From positions 372,001 to 436,000 of the forward strand of contig NC_009358.1 in the NCBI RefSeq assembly GCF_000092065.1: a stretch of DNA of 64,000 nucleotides, read 5' to 3'. Of the stretch, positions 8,658 through 19,613 are shown piece after piece (within the stretch, counting starts at the first letter, position 1; every line of letters begins with the position of its first letter). The notes beneath the pieces were generated by a model. That model did not search any database. It was given only the letters and a program-made list of their open reading frames with translations, and was not told where the DNA came from. This DNA is from Ostreococcus lucimarinus CCE9901. Lineage: Eukaryota > Chlorophyta > Mamiellophyceae > Mamiellales > Bathycoccaceae. The position numbers were made by a program, and so were the translations under genes.

Positions 8658-11600
8658 ATGGCGATGCGCGCCAGCGTCAGCGCGCGCGCGGCGATCGCGA
8701 CGACGACGGTGCGCGCGCGACGCGACGCGCGATGGACGCGCGAGAAAACGCGCGGGGACGCGGAAAGCGCGCGCGAGGGTTCGGATGGGATCGGCGCGCG
8801 CGATCGGGCGCGCGCGACGCGGGCGAAGAGGGACGGGGGGGGGTCGGGATCGCGGCGCGCGCGCTCTTATCTACAACCCCGCGCGGAGGCGCGCGAACCG
8901 GGACGGGCGAGGGACGCGCGAGGGATGATGGCGAGGGATGATGGCGAGGAGCGATGGCGAGGGAGACGAACGCGCGAGCGATGGGCGCGGCGAGCGACGA
9001 GGAGGCGCGAGGCGGGACGACTGACGACGCGGGGGTTTTCGAAACGCGCAGGCGATGAGGGGGAAAACGACGCGCGCGGCGCGCGCGACGCGCGCGGCTC
9101 CGGTGACGCGCGCCGTCGCCACTGGACCGCGAGGACCGCTGAAGAAGAAGGGTGAGAGCGAAGAGGACAAGATCGAGGACATGTCTTCGGGATCTCGTGG
9201 GTTGTTCACGACGGTTGATCCGGAGGTGCGACGCATCGTGCCCGAGGCGAAGGGTCGCGTCGTGGTCAAGGTGACGTACGTCGTTTTGGAGGCGCAGTAC
9301 CAGTCCGCGCTGTCCGCGGCGGTGAAACAGATTAATGAAACCAACGACAAGGTGTGCGTCGAGGTTACCGGCTACTTGCTCGAGGAATTGCGCAACGCCG
9401 ATAACTTGGCGGCGCTCAAGAAGGATGTCGAGTCTTCAAACATCTTCATCGGTTCTCTCATCTTTATCGAAGAGCTCGCCGAGAAGATTGTCGAAATCGT
9501 GACGCCGTGCCGCGAAAACTTGGACGCGTGCTTGATCTTCCCGTCCATGCCGCAAGTCATGCGCTTGAACAAGCTCGGCACGTTCTCCATGGCGCAGCTC
9601 GGTCAGTCCAAGTCCGCCATCGCCTCGTTCATGCGCAAGAAGAAGGAATCCGGCGGCTTTGAGGAGGGCATGTTGAAGCTCGTCCGCACGTTGCCGAAGG
9701 TGTTGAAGTACTTGCCCTCGGACAAGGCTGCGGATGCGCGCAACTTCATGAACTCTTTGCAGTACTGGCTCGGCGGTTCCACGGACAACTTGGAGAACTT
9801 CTTGTTGATGATCTCCAAGGCGTACGTCCCCGAGCTCAAGGGCGTCGAGCTCACGGTGGCTGAGCCGGAAGTGTTCCCGGATGTTGGCATCTGGCACCCG
9901 TCCGCGCCGATGTACTACGAGGACTTGAAGGAGTACCTCAACTGGTACGACACGCGCAAGGACATCAAGTTCAAGGCGGACGCCCCGGTCATCGGTCTCG
10001 TGCTCCAGCGCTCGCACTTGGTCACGGGCGACTCTGGTCACTACGACGGTATGGTCATGGAGCTCGAAGCCAAGGGTGCGAAGGTCGTCCCGATCTTTGC
10101 CGGTGGCCTCGATTTCTCCGGCCCGATCGAGCAGTTCTTCTTTGACCCGATCACCAAGGGTGCGTACGTCGACACCGTCTTGTCGTTGACTGGTTTCGCC
10201 CTCGTCGGCGGCCCGGCGCGTCAAGATCACCCGAAGGCGATTGAATCCTTGAAGAAGCTCAACGTGCCGTACATGGTCACCGTCCCGCTCTCTTTCCAAA
10301 CCACCGAAGAGTGGAAGGATTCCACGCTCGGTTTGCACCCGGTGCAAGTCGCGCTCCAAGTCGCGCTTCCGGAACTCGACGGCGGCCTCGAGCCGATGAT
10401 CTTCTCCGGTCGCGATTCCAAGTCTGGTAAGTCTCACACTCTCGAAGATCGCGCGGCGCAAATCGCGAACCGCGCCATCAAGTGGGCTGGCCTTCGCAAG
10501 AAGACCGCCGCGGCCAAGAAGCTCGCGATCACCGTCTTCTCTTTCCCGCCGGATAAGGGCAACGTCGGTACCGCCGCGTACTTGAACGTCTTCGGTTCCA
10601 TCTACCGCGTGCTTCAAGGCTTGCGCCGCGAGGGCTACAACGTTGGTGTGCTCCCGTCCAGCGAGGAAGAGCTCATCAACTCCGTTCTCAACGACAAGGA
10701 GGCGCAATACGCGTCCCCGGACATGAACGTCGCCTACCGCATGCCGGTTGCCGAGTACCAAAAGCTCTGCCTCTACTCTGAGGACTTGCACGAGAACTGG
10801 GGCCCGCCGCCGGGCAACTTGAACACCGACGGCCAAAACTTGCTCGTGTACGGTAAGCAGTTCGGCAACGTTTTCATCGGTGTCCAGCCGACGTTCGGCT
10901 ACGAAGGTGATCCCATGCGATTGTTGTTCTCCAAGTCTGCGTCGCCGCACCACGGCTTCGCGGCGTACTACACGTTCCTCGAGCACGTGTTCCAAGCCGA
11001 CGCTGTCCTTCACTTCGGTACGCACGGTTCTCTCGAGTTCATGCCGGGTAAGCAAGTCGGTATGGCTGGTGTGTGCTACCCGGATCGCTTGATCGGTAAC
11101 ATTCCGAACATCTACTACTACGCGGCGAACAACCCCTCGGAGGCGACGATTGCCAAGCGTCGCTCTTACGCGAACACCATCTCGTACTTGACCCCGCCGG
11201 CTGAGAACGCTGGCTTGTACAAGGGCTTGAAGGAACTCAAGGAGTTGATCTCTTCTTACCAAACGTTGAAGGATTCCGGCCGTGGTCCGTCCATCGTCAA
11301 CACCATCATCTCCACCGCGATCACGTGCAACTTGGACAAGGATGTCGAGGAAATCCCGACTGATCCGGAGGCTGACGCCGCGAACTTTGATGCCGACACC
11401 CGCGATTTGATCGTCGGTAAGGTGTACCAAAAGCTCATGGAAATCGAGTCTCGTCTTTTGCCGTGCGGTCTCCACGTCGTCGGATGCCCGCCGTCCGCGG
11501 AGGAAGCCGTCGCCACGCTCGTGAACATTGCGTCCATCGACCGTGAAGACGAAAACATCACCGCGCTCCCGGGTCTCCTCGCGATGGCTGTCGGTCGCGA

Positions 11601-13191
11601 TATCGAGAGCATCTACAGATCCAACGATGCCGGTAACCTCGAGGACGTTCAGCTCTTGCAAGACATCACCGAGGCGTGCCGCTCGTGCGTCCGCACGTTT
11701 GTCACGGCTGCCGCCGACCCGTCTGGTCGCGTCGCCGCGGGCGCGCTCGCGAGCGTCGGCAAGCTCTTCGGTAGCGCTGCCGTCGCGGTTCCGTGGGGTG
11801 ATGCCTTGAAGGGCACCAAGTTTGAATCTGCTGATGTCGAAAAGATGCGCACTTTGTTCGATTACTTGCGCTTCTGCCTCGAGCAAGTTGTCAAGGACAA
11901 CGAGCTCGGCGCGCTCACCGAAGCCCTCGAAGGTCAATACGTGCTTCCGGGTCCGGGTGGTGACCCGATCCGTAACCCGAAGGTGTTGCCGACCGGTAAG
12001 AACATTCACGCTCTTGACCCGCAAGCGATCCCGACCGGTGCGGCTGTTGCCTCCGCCAAGGTTGTCGTCGATCGTTTGATTGAACGCGAGCGCGTCGAAA
12101 ACGGTGGCAAGTACCCGGAGTCCATCGCGCTCGTTCTGTGGGGTACGGACAACATTAAGACGTACGGTGAATCTTTGGCGCAAGTCATGTTGATGGTGGG
12201 TGTGCGACCTGCCCCCGATGCGCTCGGTCGGGTGAACAAGCTCGAGCTTATCAGTTTAGAAGAGCTCGGTCGCCCGCGCATCGACGTCGTCGTCAACTGC
12301 TCTGGCGTCTTCCGCGATTTGTTCGTCAACCAGATGAACTTGTTGGACCGCGCCGTCAAGCTCGCCGCTGAGCAAGACGAACCGGAGGACATGAACTTTG
12401 TCCGCAAGCACGCCGCTGAGCAAGCCGAGGAGCTTGGCTTGTCCATTCGCGAGGCGGCGACGCGCATCTTCTCCAACGCGTCTGGTTCCTACTCTTCCAA
12501 CGTCAACCTCGCGGTTGAAAACTCTTCTTGGAACGACGAGAGCCAGCTCCAAGACATGTACCTCAACCGTAAGTCTTTCGCGTTCAACTCTGATGCTCCG
12601 GGTGCTGGCATGGAAACGAGGAAGGAACTCTTCGAGTCTGCCTTGTCCAAGGTCGACGTCACCTTCCAAAACTTGGATTCTTCCGAGATTTCGCTCACCG
12701 ACGTCAGCCACTACTTCGACTCTGATCCGACCAAGCTCGTCGCCGGTGTGCGTAAGGACGGTAAGATGCCGGCTTCTTACATCGCCGATACGACCACGGC
12801 CAACGCTCAAGTGCGCTCTTTGTCCGAGACGATGCGTCTGGACTCCCGCACCAAGCTCTTGAACCCGAAGTGGTACGAAGGCATGATGGCGTCTGGCTAC
12901 GAGGGTACTCGCGAGATCCAAAAGCGTCTCAACAACACTCTCGGCTGGTCCGCCACGTCTGGTGCCGTCGACAACTGGGTGTACGAAGACGCCAACACGA
13001 CCTTCATGGCTGATCCGGAGATGCAAAAGCGCTTGATGGAGTCCAACCCGAACTCGTTCCGCAAGATGGTCGCCAACTTCTTGGAAGCCAACGGCAGAGG
13101 TTACTGGGAGACGTCCGAAGAGAACATCGATCGTTTGCGACAGCTCTATATGGAGGTCGAAGATAAAATCGAGGGCGTCGACAACGCGTGA
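8658..13191 (+). CDS. CHLH: Magnesium chelatase subunit H, plastid (one intron)
   Basis: Porphyrin-binding catalytic subunit of the plastid Mg-chelatase, which inserts Mg into protoporphyrin IX with subunits I and D. I propose exon 1 at 8658-8708 ([17 protein letters not shown]), a phase-0 intron at 8709-9051 and exon 2 from 9052, giving about 1,396 residues with a normal transit peptide. Without splicing, the frame would start at the ATG at 9055. Mature-protein landmarks include [40 protein letters not shown], the His-containing block [20 protein letters not shown], and the carboxy-terminal region starting [17 protein letters not shown]. Codon use is visibly different from neighbours (strong AAG, TTG, CCG, GGT preference), as expected for a highly expressed photosynthesis gene. 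Confidence 0.95.
8709..9051 (+). other. Predicted CHLH intron 1 (343 nt)
   Basis: Donor GTGCGCGCGCG at 8709, branch-like GACTGACGA at 9019-9027, acceptor CAG ending at 9051. Phase 0. It joins a 17-codon exon carrying a plausible transit-peptide start to the long CHLH frame, which has an in-frame stop at 9022-9024 just before its first ATG. The motifs match three other introns in this window. Confidence 0.75.
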
Positions 13192-13532
13192 GCGGCCGCC
13201 GGGCGCCCGACGGCCGTCGGCGGCGCGGCCGCCGACAAATTTTATTACACAGACGCTTCGCGTTCCGGAGGGTTGGTTCTGAACTCTCTCGCGGGGTGAG
13301 ATGGGTGGTGGTTACGTCCACTCATGGCAAACGCCGAATTACATTCTTAATTTTACTTGGGATAGAAATCGTACGTTTATGTAACGACGCGCATTACAAA
13401 AATATTACAAACTGCACCTCTAGCCGCTGCCGTTACGAGCCCCACTTCTAGACGGTACGTGCGCTGTCATTTGAGAGTCGTGCCTAGGTAGAGCGCGATG
13501 CGTTGTTTTGGTCCGATTCACATGCCCGGAGG
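13192..13532. other. Intergenic region, convergent 3' ends of CHLH and the 13.5-kb gene
   Basis: No gene is recognised. AT-rich patches include a TGTAA at 13380-13384, a candidate polyadenylation signal for CHLH about 190 bases after its stop. The region is probably two facing 3' untranslated regions. Confidence 0.4.
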
Positions 13533-14054
13533 TCATAAGCATACGCACGTGCGGTCGATCGCGTACGATTCGCTCGGAGTGAATCGTTCGTAATCTCCAA
13601 CTTTTTCCACCAATACGAACAACGTAGGGGTCGCACCATGACCACCGCGTACTCCGAGACACATTGCCCTACACTGAAGACCCATATCGGAGAGCTTCTT
13701 GTTTTTGTTTTCCTCCAACACTTTGCTGAATTCTTCGACCAATTCGGGCGTGACGAAATCCGGGTTCCAGCAGCCGCCGCAACAGCACGCGCTCGCGGTA
13801 CACTTGAGACGAGGCTCTTCCACCGCGCCTTCCGTTCGCTCCATCGCGCGGTCCAAGAACTCCTCGAGCTCGACGCGCAAGGCGCCACCCCTTTTCCACG
13901 CCTTGTCTTTAAACCTCCACGCGACGTTGCCCAGATCGTCCCAGTGGTAGGTACTCCCACATCCGATCTCTTGGCATCCCACGCGCGGGCCGAACGTGAC
14001 CGCCCCGAGGAGCTCGTCGTGCCAGTATTTAGGCTTGCAGCAGTTCTGGCCCAT
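13533..14054 (-). CDS. Hypothetical Cys-rich protein with N-terminal lipidation-type motif
   Basis: I do not recognise this 173-residue protein. It starts MGQNCCKPKYWHDELLG: Gly2 followed by Cys5-Cys6 is the arrangement expected for N-myristoylation plus palmitoylation, so plasma-membrane or endomembrane anchoring is possible. Further cysteines occur in VGCQEIGCGSTYHWDD and in the dense cluster CTASACCCGGCW, then QCRAMCLGVRGGHGATPTLF. The composition is balanced, unlike the Arg/Ala-rich spurious frames, which supports a real gene. The tail includes LFVLVEKVGDYERF. It is divergent from the SNF2 gene with about 400 bases between the starts. The cysteine clusters might bind zinc or form disulphides. 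Confidence 0.7.
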   Translation of the reverse strand: MGQNCCKPKYWHDELLGAVTFGPRVGCQEIGCGSTYHWDDLGNVAWRFKDKAWKRGGALRVELEEFLDRAMERTEGAVEEPRLKCTASACCCGGCWNPDFVTPELVEEFSKVLEENKNKKLSDMGLQCRAMCLGVRGGHGATPTLFVLVEKVGDYERFTPSESYAIDRTCVCL

Positions 14055-14459
14055 GTCACGTCACGCCTTCCGCGCGGTTTCACGTCGACGAGTGGCGCCG
14101 ACGACGAGATCTGCCCGGCGACATCTGCCACGGCGAGGTGCTACCGTGTAAAGATCTTCCTAAAAGATTATCATATCATACATGGGACTTTTATCTTTTA
14201 AAGGCGTACCTACAGCCGATACATTGTTCTATGAAAAAGATGAAAAGACAGACGTCTGCGTCGCTCGACGACGGCGTCGTCGCGCGCCTTTGCGCCAGAC
14301 GCCCGTCCGCGTCGTCGCTCTTCCGCGCGTCGCCTCGTCGTTCAAACCCATCGCGCGCGCGCACCGCGCGCACCGCGACGCCCTCGCGCGTCGTCCTCGC
14401 GCCGCGCGTCGTCCGCGACGTTTCGATTCCCATCGGGGGAACGAATCCGAAACGAACGA
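14055..14459. promoter_or_regulatory. Divergent intergenic region upstream of the ERCC6L-like gene
   Basis: No gene is recognised. An AT-rich island at about 14140-14255 stands out from the high-GC surroundings and probably marks promoter sequence between the two divergent starts. The part nearer 14459 is GC-rich low-complexity sequence whose open frames look like random arginine-rich translations. Confidence 0.4.
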
Positions 14460-17156
14460 ATGTCGCGCGCCGTCGCCTCGCCGCTTCGCGACGTCAACGG
14501 CGCCGCCGCGCGTCGACCGGTGCGTCTCAAGCGTCGCGCGCTGTCCGACTCGTCCGACGACGACGCGTCGGACGAGGACGCGCCGGCGCCGGCGACGAAC
14601 GTCGACGCCGTCGCGGCGACGAACGTCGACGCCGTCGCGGCGACGCGCAAGCCCCTGCGATTGAAGGGCAAGGACGGCGGGCCGAAGTTTGAGCTCGACG
14701 CGGCGCTCGCGTCGAGGCTGTACGATCATCAGCGCGACGGCGTGCGTTGGATGTGGGGATTGCACTTGGCCGGGCGAGGCGGGATTCTCGCCGACGACAT
14801 GGGCCTGGGCAAGACGCTTCAGGCGTGCGCGTTCGTCGCCGGTTTGTTGCGCAGCGGCGCGGCGAAGCGCGTGCTCGTGCTCGCGCCGACGACGTTGCTG
14901 CCGCATTGGTTGAAAGAGCTCGAGACGTGCGGGCTGAGGCGAGGGGAGACGGTGTTTAAGTACTACGGCGGCTCGCGAGGGGCGCTCGACAAACAGTTGC
15001 GCGCGTGCGCGACGGGTCGAGGCGCGCTCTTGGCGTCGTACGGGATGGTGACGTCTCGCGCGAGCGAGCTCGGCGCGCCGAGCGACGAGGACGAAGCCGA
15101 GAGAGCGAGCGCGCGCGAGGGGCGCGGCGTCGCGCCGAAAGATTTCGCGGGCGAATTTCGCTGGGATTGGATCGTCATGGACGAAGGACACGCGTTGAAG
15201 AACGCGACGACGCGGCTCGCGCAAAAGGTTCGACAACTGCCCGCCAATCTGCGCATGATTGTCACCGGAACGCCGGTGCAAAACGCGCTCGGCGAACTGT
15301 GGTCGCTGTACGACTTGACGTGTCCGGGGCTTCTCGGCGGCGAAAACGAGTTTCGTCGACGATTCGCCAACAAGATCGCCGCCGGTCAAGCCGCGTCGGC
15401 GACGCAAAAACAACGATCGGAATCGAAAGAGCTCACGGCGACGCTGCGTCAAATGACTCGTCCGTACTTTTTGCGCCGCGACAAGAAGGAGGTCTTACTA
15501 GCCAAAGAGGATGTCGCGCCCGTCGACGACGCGAAGAAACCGAATAGCGCGGCCGCGACGTCGTGGAAGCACGTCAAGAACGCGCCTTCGGCGCTCGGGC
15601 AGAAGAACGATTTCATCGCGTGGATACCGCTTGAGCCGGCGCAATCGGCGCTGTACTCAAAATTCTTAGCCTCGAAACCCGTTCAGGACGCCATCAACAA
15701 AACCGGTTCGGCGATTTCGTGCATGAACGCTCTGAAGAGAATTTGCGATCACCCGACGCTGTGCGTCGCGGCGCGGGACGACGCCGACGTCGACGCGTCG
15801 CCGCCCGCGGAGGAGGAGGAGGAAATCGAAGACGAAGAAGACGCCGAATTGAAGAAGAGCTGCGCGGGCGAAGCCGCCGCGGCGGCAGCGGCGGCCGTTC
15901 GCGAGTGCGATTTCGACGCCGACGCTCTCGCCCGCGGCGCGTCGAGTTTGAGCGCCAAATCTAGATTTCTCATGGCCATGTTGGATCGGTTTCGCGCCGA
16001 AGGACGTCGCACGTTGGTCTTCTCTCAGTCGCAGGCGACACTGAACGTTGTTGAAGCGTGCATTCGCGAAGCGAACATCAAGTTCGTGCGAATCGACGGT
16101 AAAGTAAACGTCGACGAGCGAGATCGTCGCGTGACGCAGTTCCGTTCGAACGCAGACATTCCCGTCATGCTTCTCACCGCTCGCGTCGGCGGTCTCGGTT
16201 TGACGCTGACGGAGGCGACGCGCGTCATCATTTACGATCCGGCGTGGAATCCAACGACGGACAATCAATCCGTCGATCGCGCGTACCGCATTGGGCAAAC
16301 CAAAGACGTCGTGGTGTATCGTCTCGTCACGTGCGGAACGGTGGAGGAAAAGATTTACCGTCGTCAAGTCTTCAAGGGCGGCGTGTCCAAGTCGGCGACG
16401 GACGGCGTGAGCGGGAAGCAATACTTTGGCGCGGACGACGCGACTCAGCTGTTCGAAACGCGCGAAAACGCCATGCGCGCGAGCGATACGATGAAACAAT
16501 TGAACGCGTTGCACGCGGCGGATCGCAAGTGGACGGATGAGCTTCGCGCCGAGTTGCCGTATGTCGAGTCGCTGCCTTTTGTCTGCGGCGTGAGCGATCA
16601 CGATTTGTTGTTCAGCAAAGACGACGAAGCGACGACGAGCGGGTCGAAATCAAGCAGTGCCGCCGCAAAATCAGCGCCCGCGGGGGCGGCGACGACGCCG
16701 AAGGGAAAGGCGCCCGGCGGCGCGGCTTGGAAAAACGTCAACGCCGGGTGGGGAGGCGACGGCGGTTTGCTCGGCGGCGCCTTGCTCGCGGCGCTGACGC
16801 CACCGAAGGAAACGAAAAGCGCGACAAAGATGAAAATCGACGACGACGAGTCGCCCGAGCCCGTCTCCGGGGAGGCGAAGCTTAAAGCAAAAATCAAACA
16901 CATCGAAGACGACTGCGCCAAGTTGGGCGTGATTTTGAGCATGCCCGACGTCGTCGCCAAGATGCCCGACAAAGGCGAGAGCACTCGAAGGGCGATCGAA
17001 AAACAACTCGCCGAAAAATGCGTGCTCGAGGCCGAATACAACGCCAAGTACGCGGTCTCTGAGACGTTCTACACCCCTCAGAGTTCACCCAAAGGTTCGC
17101 CGCCGCCGGAAACCGTCGCCTCGTTGGCGCAATCCATCGATTCTTTCGAAATGTAA
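14460..17156 (+). CDS. ERCC6L: SNF2-family DNA-dependent ATPase, ERCC6L/PICH-like
   Basis: Predicted nuclear double-stranded-DNA translocase of the Rad54/ERCC6 branch; animal ERCC6L (PICH) acts on mitotic DNA bridges and plants have a CHR24-type relative. The 898-residue protein has the helicase N-lobe from about residue 85: LYDHQRDGVRWMW, motif I DDMGLGKT, VLAPTTLLPHWLKEL, motif II WIVMDEGHALKN (DEGH instead of DEAH), and VTGTPVQNALGELWSLYD. The C-lobe has FRAEGRRTLVFSQSQ, MLLTARVGGLGLTLTEA and YRIGQTKDVVVYRL. An acidic insert (EEEEEIEDEEDAEL) separates the lobes. An N-terminal ten-residue stretch is duplicated (NVDAVAAT twice). The tail is Ala/Gly-rich then coiled-coil-like. ERCC6L is favoured over ERCC6/CSB by overall layout, without a search. 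Confidence 0.85.
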   Translation: MSRAVASPLRDVNGAAARRPVRLKRRALSDSSDDDASDEDAPAPATNVDAVAATNVDAVAATRKPLRLKGKDGGPKFELDAALASRLYDHQRDGVRWMWGLHLAGRGGILADDMGLGKTLQACAFVAGLLRSGAAKRVLVLAPTTLLPHWLKELETCGLRRGETVFKYYGGSRGALDKQLRACATGRGALLASYGMVTSRASELGAPSDEDEAERASAREGRGVAPKDFAGEFRWDWIVMDEGHALKNATTRLAQKVRQLPANLRMIVTGTPVQNALGELWSLYDLTCPGLLGGENEFRRRFANKIAAGQAASATQKQRSESKELTATLRQMTRPYFLRRDKKEVLLAKEDVAPVDDAKKPNSAAATSWKHVKNAPSALGQKNDFIAWIPLEPAQSALYSKFLASKPVQDAINKTGSAISCMNALKRICDHPTLCVAARDDADVDASPPAEEEEEIEDEEDAELKKSCAGEAAAAAAAAVRECDFDADALARGASSLSAKSRFLMAMLDRFRAEGRRTLVFSQSQATLNVVEACIREANIKFVRIDGKVNVDERDRRVTQFRSNADIPVMLLTARVGGLGLTLTEATRVIIYDPAWNPTTDNQSVDRAYRIGQTKDVVVYRLVTCGTVEEKIYRRQVFKGGVSKSATDGVSGKQYFGADDATQLFETRENAMRASDTMKQLNALHAADRKWTDELRAELPYVESLPFVCGVSDHDLLFSKDDEATTSGSKSSSAAAKSAPAGAATTPKGKAPGGAAWKNVNAGWGGDGGLLGGALLAALTPPKETKSATKMKIDDDESPEPVSGEAKLKAKIKHIEDDCAKLGVILSMPDVVAKMPDKGESTRRAIEKQLAEKCVLEAEYNAKYAVSETFYTPQSSPKGSPPPETVASLAQSIDSFEM

Positions 17157-17245
17157 ATCACACGCACCATTCATTCGCGCGCGCATCGTTGACATTCTAC
17201 GCATACGAAATGTAACATCACAACAAAATATTGGCGACGCGGGCA

Positions 17246-17968
17246 TCAATCCCTCGGGTTCGCCCGCAACGCCTCCCGCAAGACGGCGTCGAATCGATTA
17301 CACCCCGCCGCGCACGCGTCCAACGCGCGCTCCGTCTCGTCCGCGTTCCACCGCCCGAACGTCTCCGTCTTCGCGTACGCCTCCATCGACGACATCTGCG
17401 CTAAAAACACCATCCCATCGCTCGTCTCGATCTCCTCGCGCGTCGGATCGAGCATCATCCTCTCCCCCGCCCGCGCGCACTCGCACGCGCTCACCAAGTC
17501 TCGGCACGCCACCCCCGCGCGCGCCAACGCCGCGGACGCCGCCAGCACGCACGCCACCGCCTCGCCCCCCCGCGCGTCCAGCACCGTCACGCACGCGTCC
17601 ACCTGCGTCTTCGGGAAGCTTTCCGTCAGCACGCTCGCGCTGAGCGCCTCCTTCACCGTCCGCGCCAAGCCGTCGTCCGCCGTCCTCGCGCCGCGTCCTC
17701 GCGCGCGCGCTCGGTTCGCCCCATCCAGCGCCCGCGCGCCCGTCGCGAACGGCGCGCGGTACGCGTCGACGTCCAGCGTCCCTCGATCGACGCCCGCGAG
17801 CTCGGCGCGGCCGCGGCGCGGGCCGTAGACGGCGCACGACGCCTTGGTGTCGCCGAGCTCGACGTACGCGGAACCGGCGGCGGCGGGGACGACGTCGAGG
17901 GCGACGACGAGGGCGCGGCAGTGCGCGTCGGCGCGCGCGTCTTCGCGAGGCGCGAGCGACGAGGGCAT
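17246..17968 (-). CDS. MTR3: Exosome core subunit, RNase PH-like (MTR3/EXOSC6 type)
   Basis: Ring subunit of the RNA exosome, which processes and degrades RNA in nucleus and cytoplasm; eukaryotic ring subunits of this type are usually catalytically dead. The 240-residue protein shows the RNase PH fold signatures: GSAYVELGDTKASCAVYGPR near the N-terminus, YRAPFATG, VKEALSASVLTESFPKTQVD, and the second half CVLAASAALARAGVACRDLV. The phosphate-binding Arg/Ser pairs of active RNase PH are not obvious. The short head and the RAPFA wording fit MTR3 better than RRP41, but RRP41 or RRP46 cannot be excluded without alignment. The gene is convergent with the ERCC6L-like gene; a TGTAA at 17211-17215 lies between them. 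Confidence 0.7.
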   Translation of the reverse strand: MPSSLAPREDARADAHCRALVVALDVVPAAAGSAYVELGDTKASCAVYGPRRGRAELAGVDRGTLDVDAYRAPFATGARALDGANRARARGRGARTADDGLARTVKEALSASVLTESFPKTQVDACVTVLDARGGEAVACVLAASAALARAGVACRDLVSACECARAGERMMLDPTREEIETSDGMVFLAQMSSMEAYAKTETFGRWNADETERALDACAAGCNRFDAVLREALRANPRD

Positions 17969-18194
17969 CCGCGCGGTGGGGAGTGCGGACGACGACGGCG
18001 GCGAGCGGGACGCGGCGAACGGGCGAACGCCGCGGCGATCGGGCGCGACGCGGCGAGCGCGCGCGGGACAAAAAAGAGGGTGATTTCGATAAAAAAGCTA
18101 CGTCTTGATGGTACACGCGACCGGGCGTCGGGAGGTGGGGAATGCGTGGAAGGAGGCCACGCGCGGGGGCTCGGTTTGACGAAAATCCAAATCC

Positions 18195-18230
18195 TCAGCG
18201 CGCGCGGCGGAGACCGCGCGCGGATGCATC

Positions 18231-18265
<35 letters not shown>

Positions 18266-18725
18266 AAGATGCGATCATTTCGTTGAAGAAGGCGGATTCG
18301 TACGACGAGCTCGTCGATGGCTCGTGATCGAACGACGACGAGAGATTGCGCTGGAATCGTTCCCTGGCGCGACGCGCGGCGTCCGACGGCGTCGAGCGCT
18401 CGCGCGGCGGCGGCGGCGGCGGCGGTTCGTCGCGAGAGGACGGCGACGCGTCGACGTCTTTGCTTCCGAATCCAAACAAGTTGACCGTTTGCATGCTTCC
18501 GCGCGGGGCGGTGCCGGACAGCGTCTTGCTCGAGCGGTTGGCTCGCGACGCCTTTAAAATATCTCGCGCGTTGTTTCCGATGTGCGTCTCCAACGACGCG
18601 CCGCCCATGGCGATCAAGACTTCGGTGGAGATGTGTTGATGCTTCGGTTTCGGCGGCGTTCGCGGTAACAGACGCTCTTTGGGCTCGAACTTTCGCAAAA
18701 TCTCCTCGCGCGGATCTCGCGTCGC

Positions 18726-18757
<32 letters not shown>

Positions 18758-19613
18758 CGCTCGCCGCGACGCCGTTGAGCGCGGGATCGTCGAATCCCTC
18801 GGCGTGCTGTCTGTACGCCGCGCGAGACTTCCACTGACTCGGTCCCGTGGACGGTGGTCGACGCCCATCGCGCGCGTCGAAGCTCGAATCGTCCATCGAG
18901 GACATCTCTCGCCGGAAATCCGCCGGAGTCTTGTGCGTCCCCCACTCGTCGCTCGACGCCGCGGCGCCGTCTCTTCCGCCCCACCTACCCGGCGCCCGCG
19001 GATCCACCACCGGCACTTCGGGTCGCCACTCGCCAAAGCTGAAACTCTTGCCCTCGTCCAACCGCGCGCGTTCGCCTCGATCGTCTTCGCGCGCCGCCGC
19101 GCCTCGACGAGGGGAACGAAGCGTCGCCGTCTCGCGCGTCGCCGTCGACCTCGCGCGTCGCCGCGGCCGACCCGCGTCCCGCGCGCGTCGCCCGACGACG
19201 GCGTTCACCATCGTTCGCTTCGCGTACATCCACATCAGCGTCACCCCGCTGACGCACGCGCTCGCCGCGGCGAAAATCAACGCGCACACCCCGAGCGTCG
19301 TGCCGACCAAGAGCGACCCGCTCAGCGCGCTCAACAATCCCTCCGTCCCCGCGTTCGCCGCCGCCGCGGCCCAGCACGCGAGTCCACCGGTCGTGGGAAG
19401 TCCCCATCGCACGAACCCGCACGCCTGCGCGAACACCCCTCGCAGCGCCGTCGTCACCGCGTCTTCGCCCTCGCGCGCGTCTTCCCGTCTCGCGTCGTCG
19501 TCGTCGTCGTCCCGCGTCTCGCGTCTCGCGTCTCGCCGCACCGCCCGACGCGCGCGCTCGTCGTCGCGCGCGCTTCGAAACGCGCTCTTTCGCGTCGCGC
19601 GCGCCGTCGGCAT
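18195..19613 (-). CDS. Hypothetical membrane protein with acidic C-terminus
   Basis: No family recognised. From the Met at 19613 (MPTARATRKSAFRSARDDER) it encodes 472 residues; the same frame stays open to 19925, adding a Thr/Arg-rich stretch that contains a short tandem repeat, so the true start is uncertain. Two hydrophobic segments, within WGLPTTGGLACWAAAAANAG and SGSLLVGTTLGVCALIFAA, suggest a membrane hairpin or two TM helices. The C-terminal half has ordered-looking pieces (STEVLIAMGGASLETHIGNN, SMQTVNLFGFGSKDVD), a proline run, and finally a run of aspartates encoded by the triplet repeat at about 18232-18265. It follows the MTR3-like gene head-to-tail on the same strand. Confidence 0.6.

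Noticed and set aside
9436-12183. A 915-codon open frame on the minus strand
   Set aside because: It lies fully antisense to CHLH, and the translation is Arg/Val/Asp-rich without any domain. Strong codon bias in CHLH removes stops from the opposite strand.
18232-18265. CGT triplet run as a possible structural or regulatory repeat
   Set aside because: It simply encodes the aspartate run at the C-terminus of the minus-strand protein.
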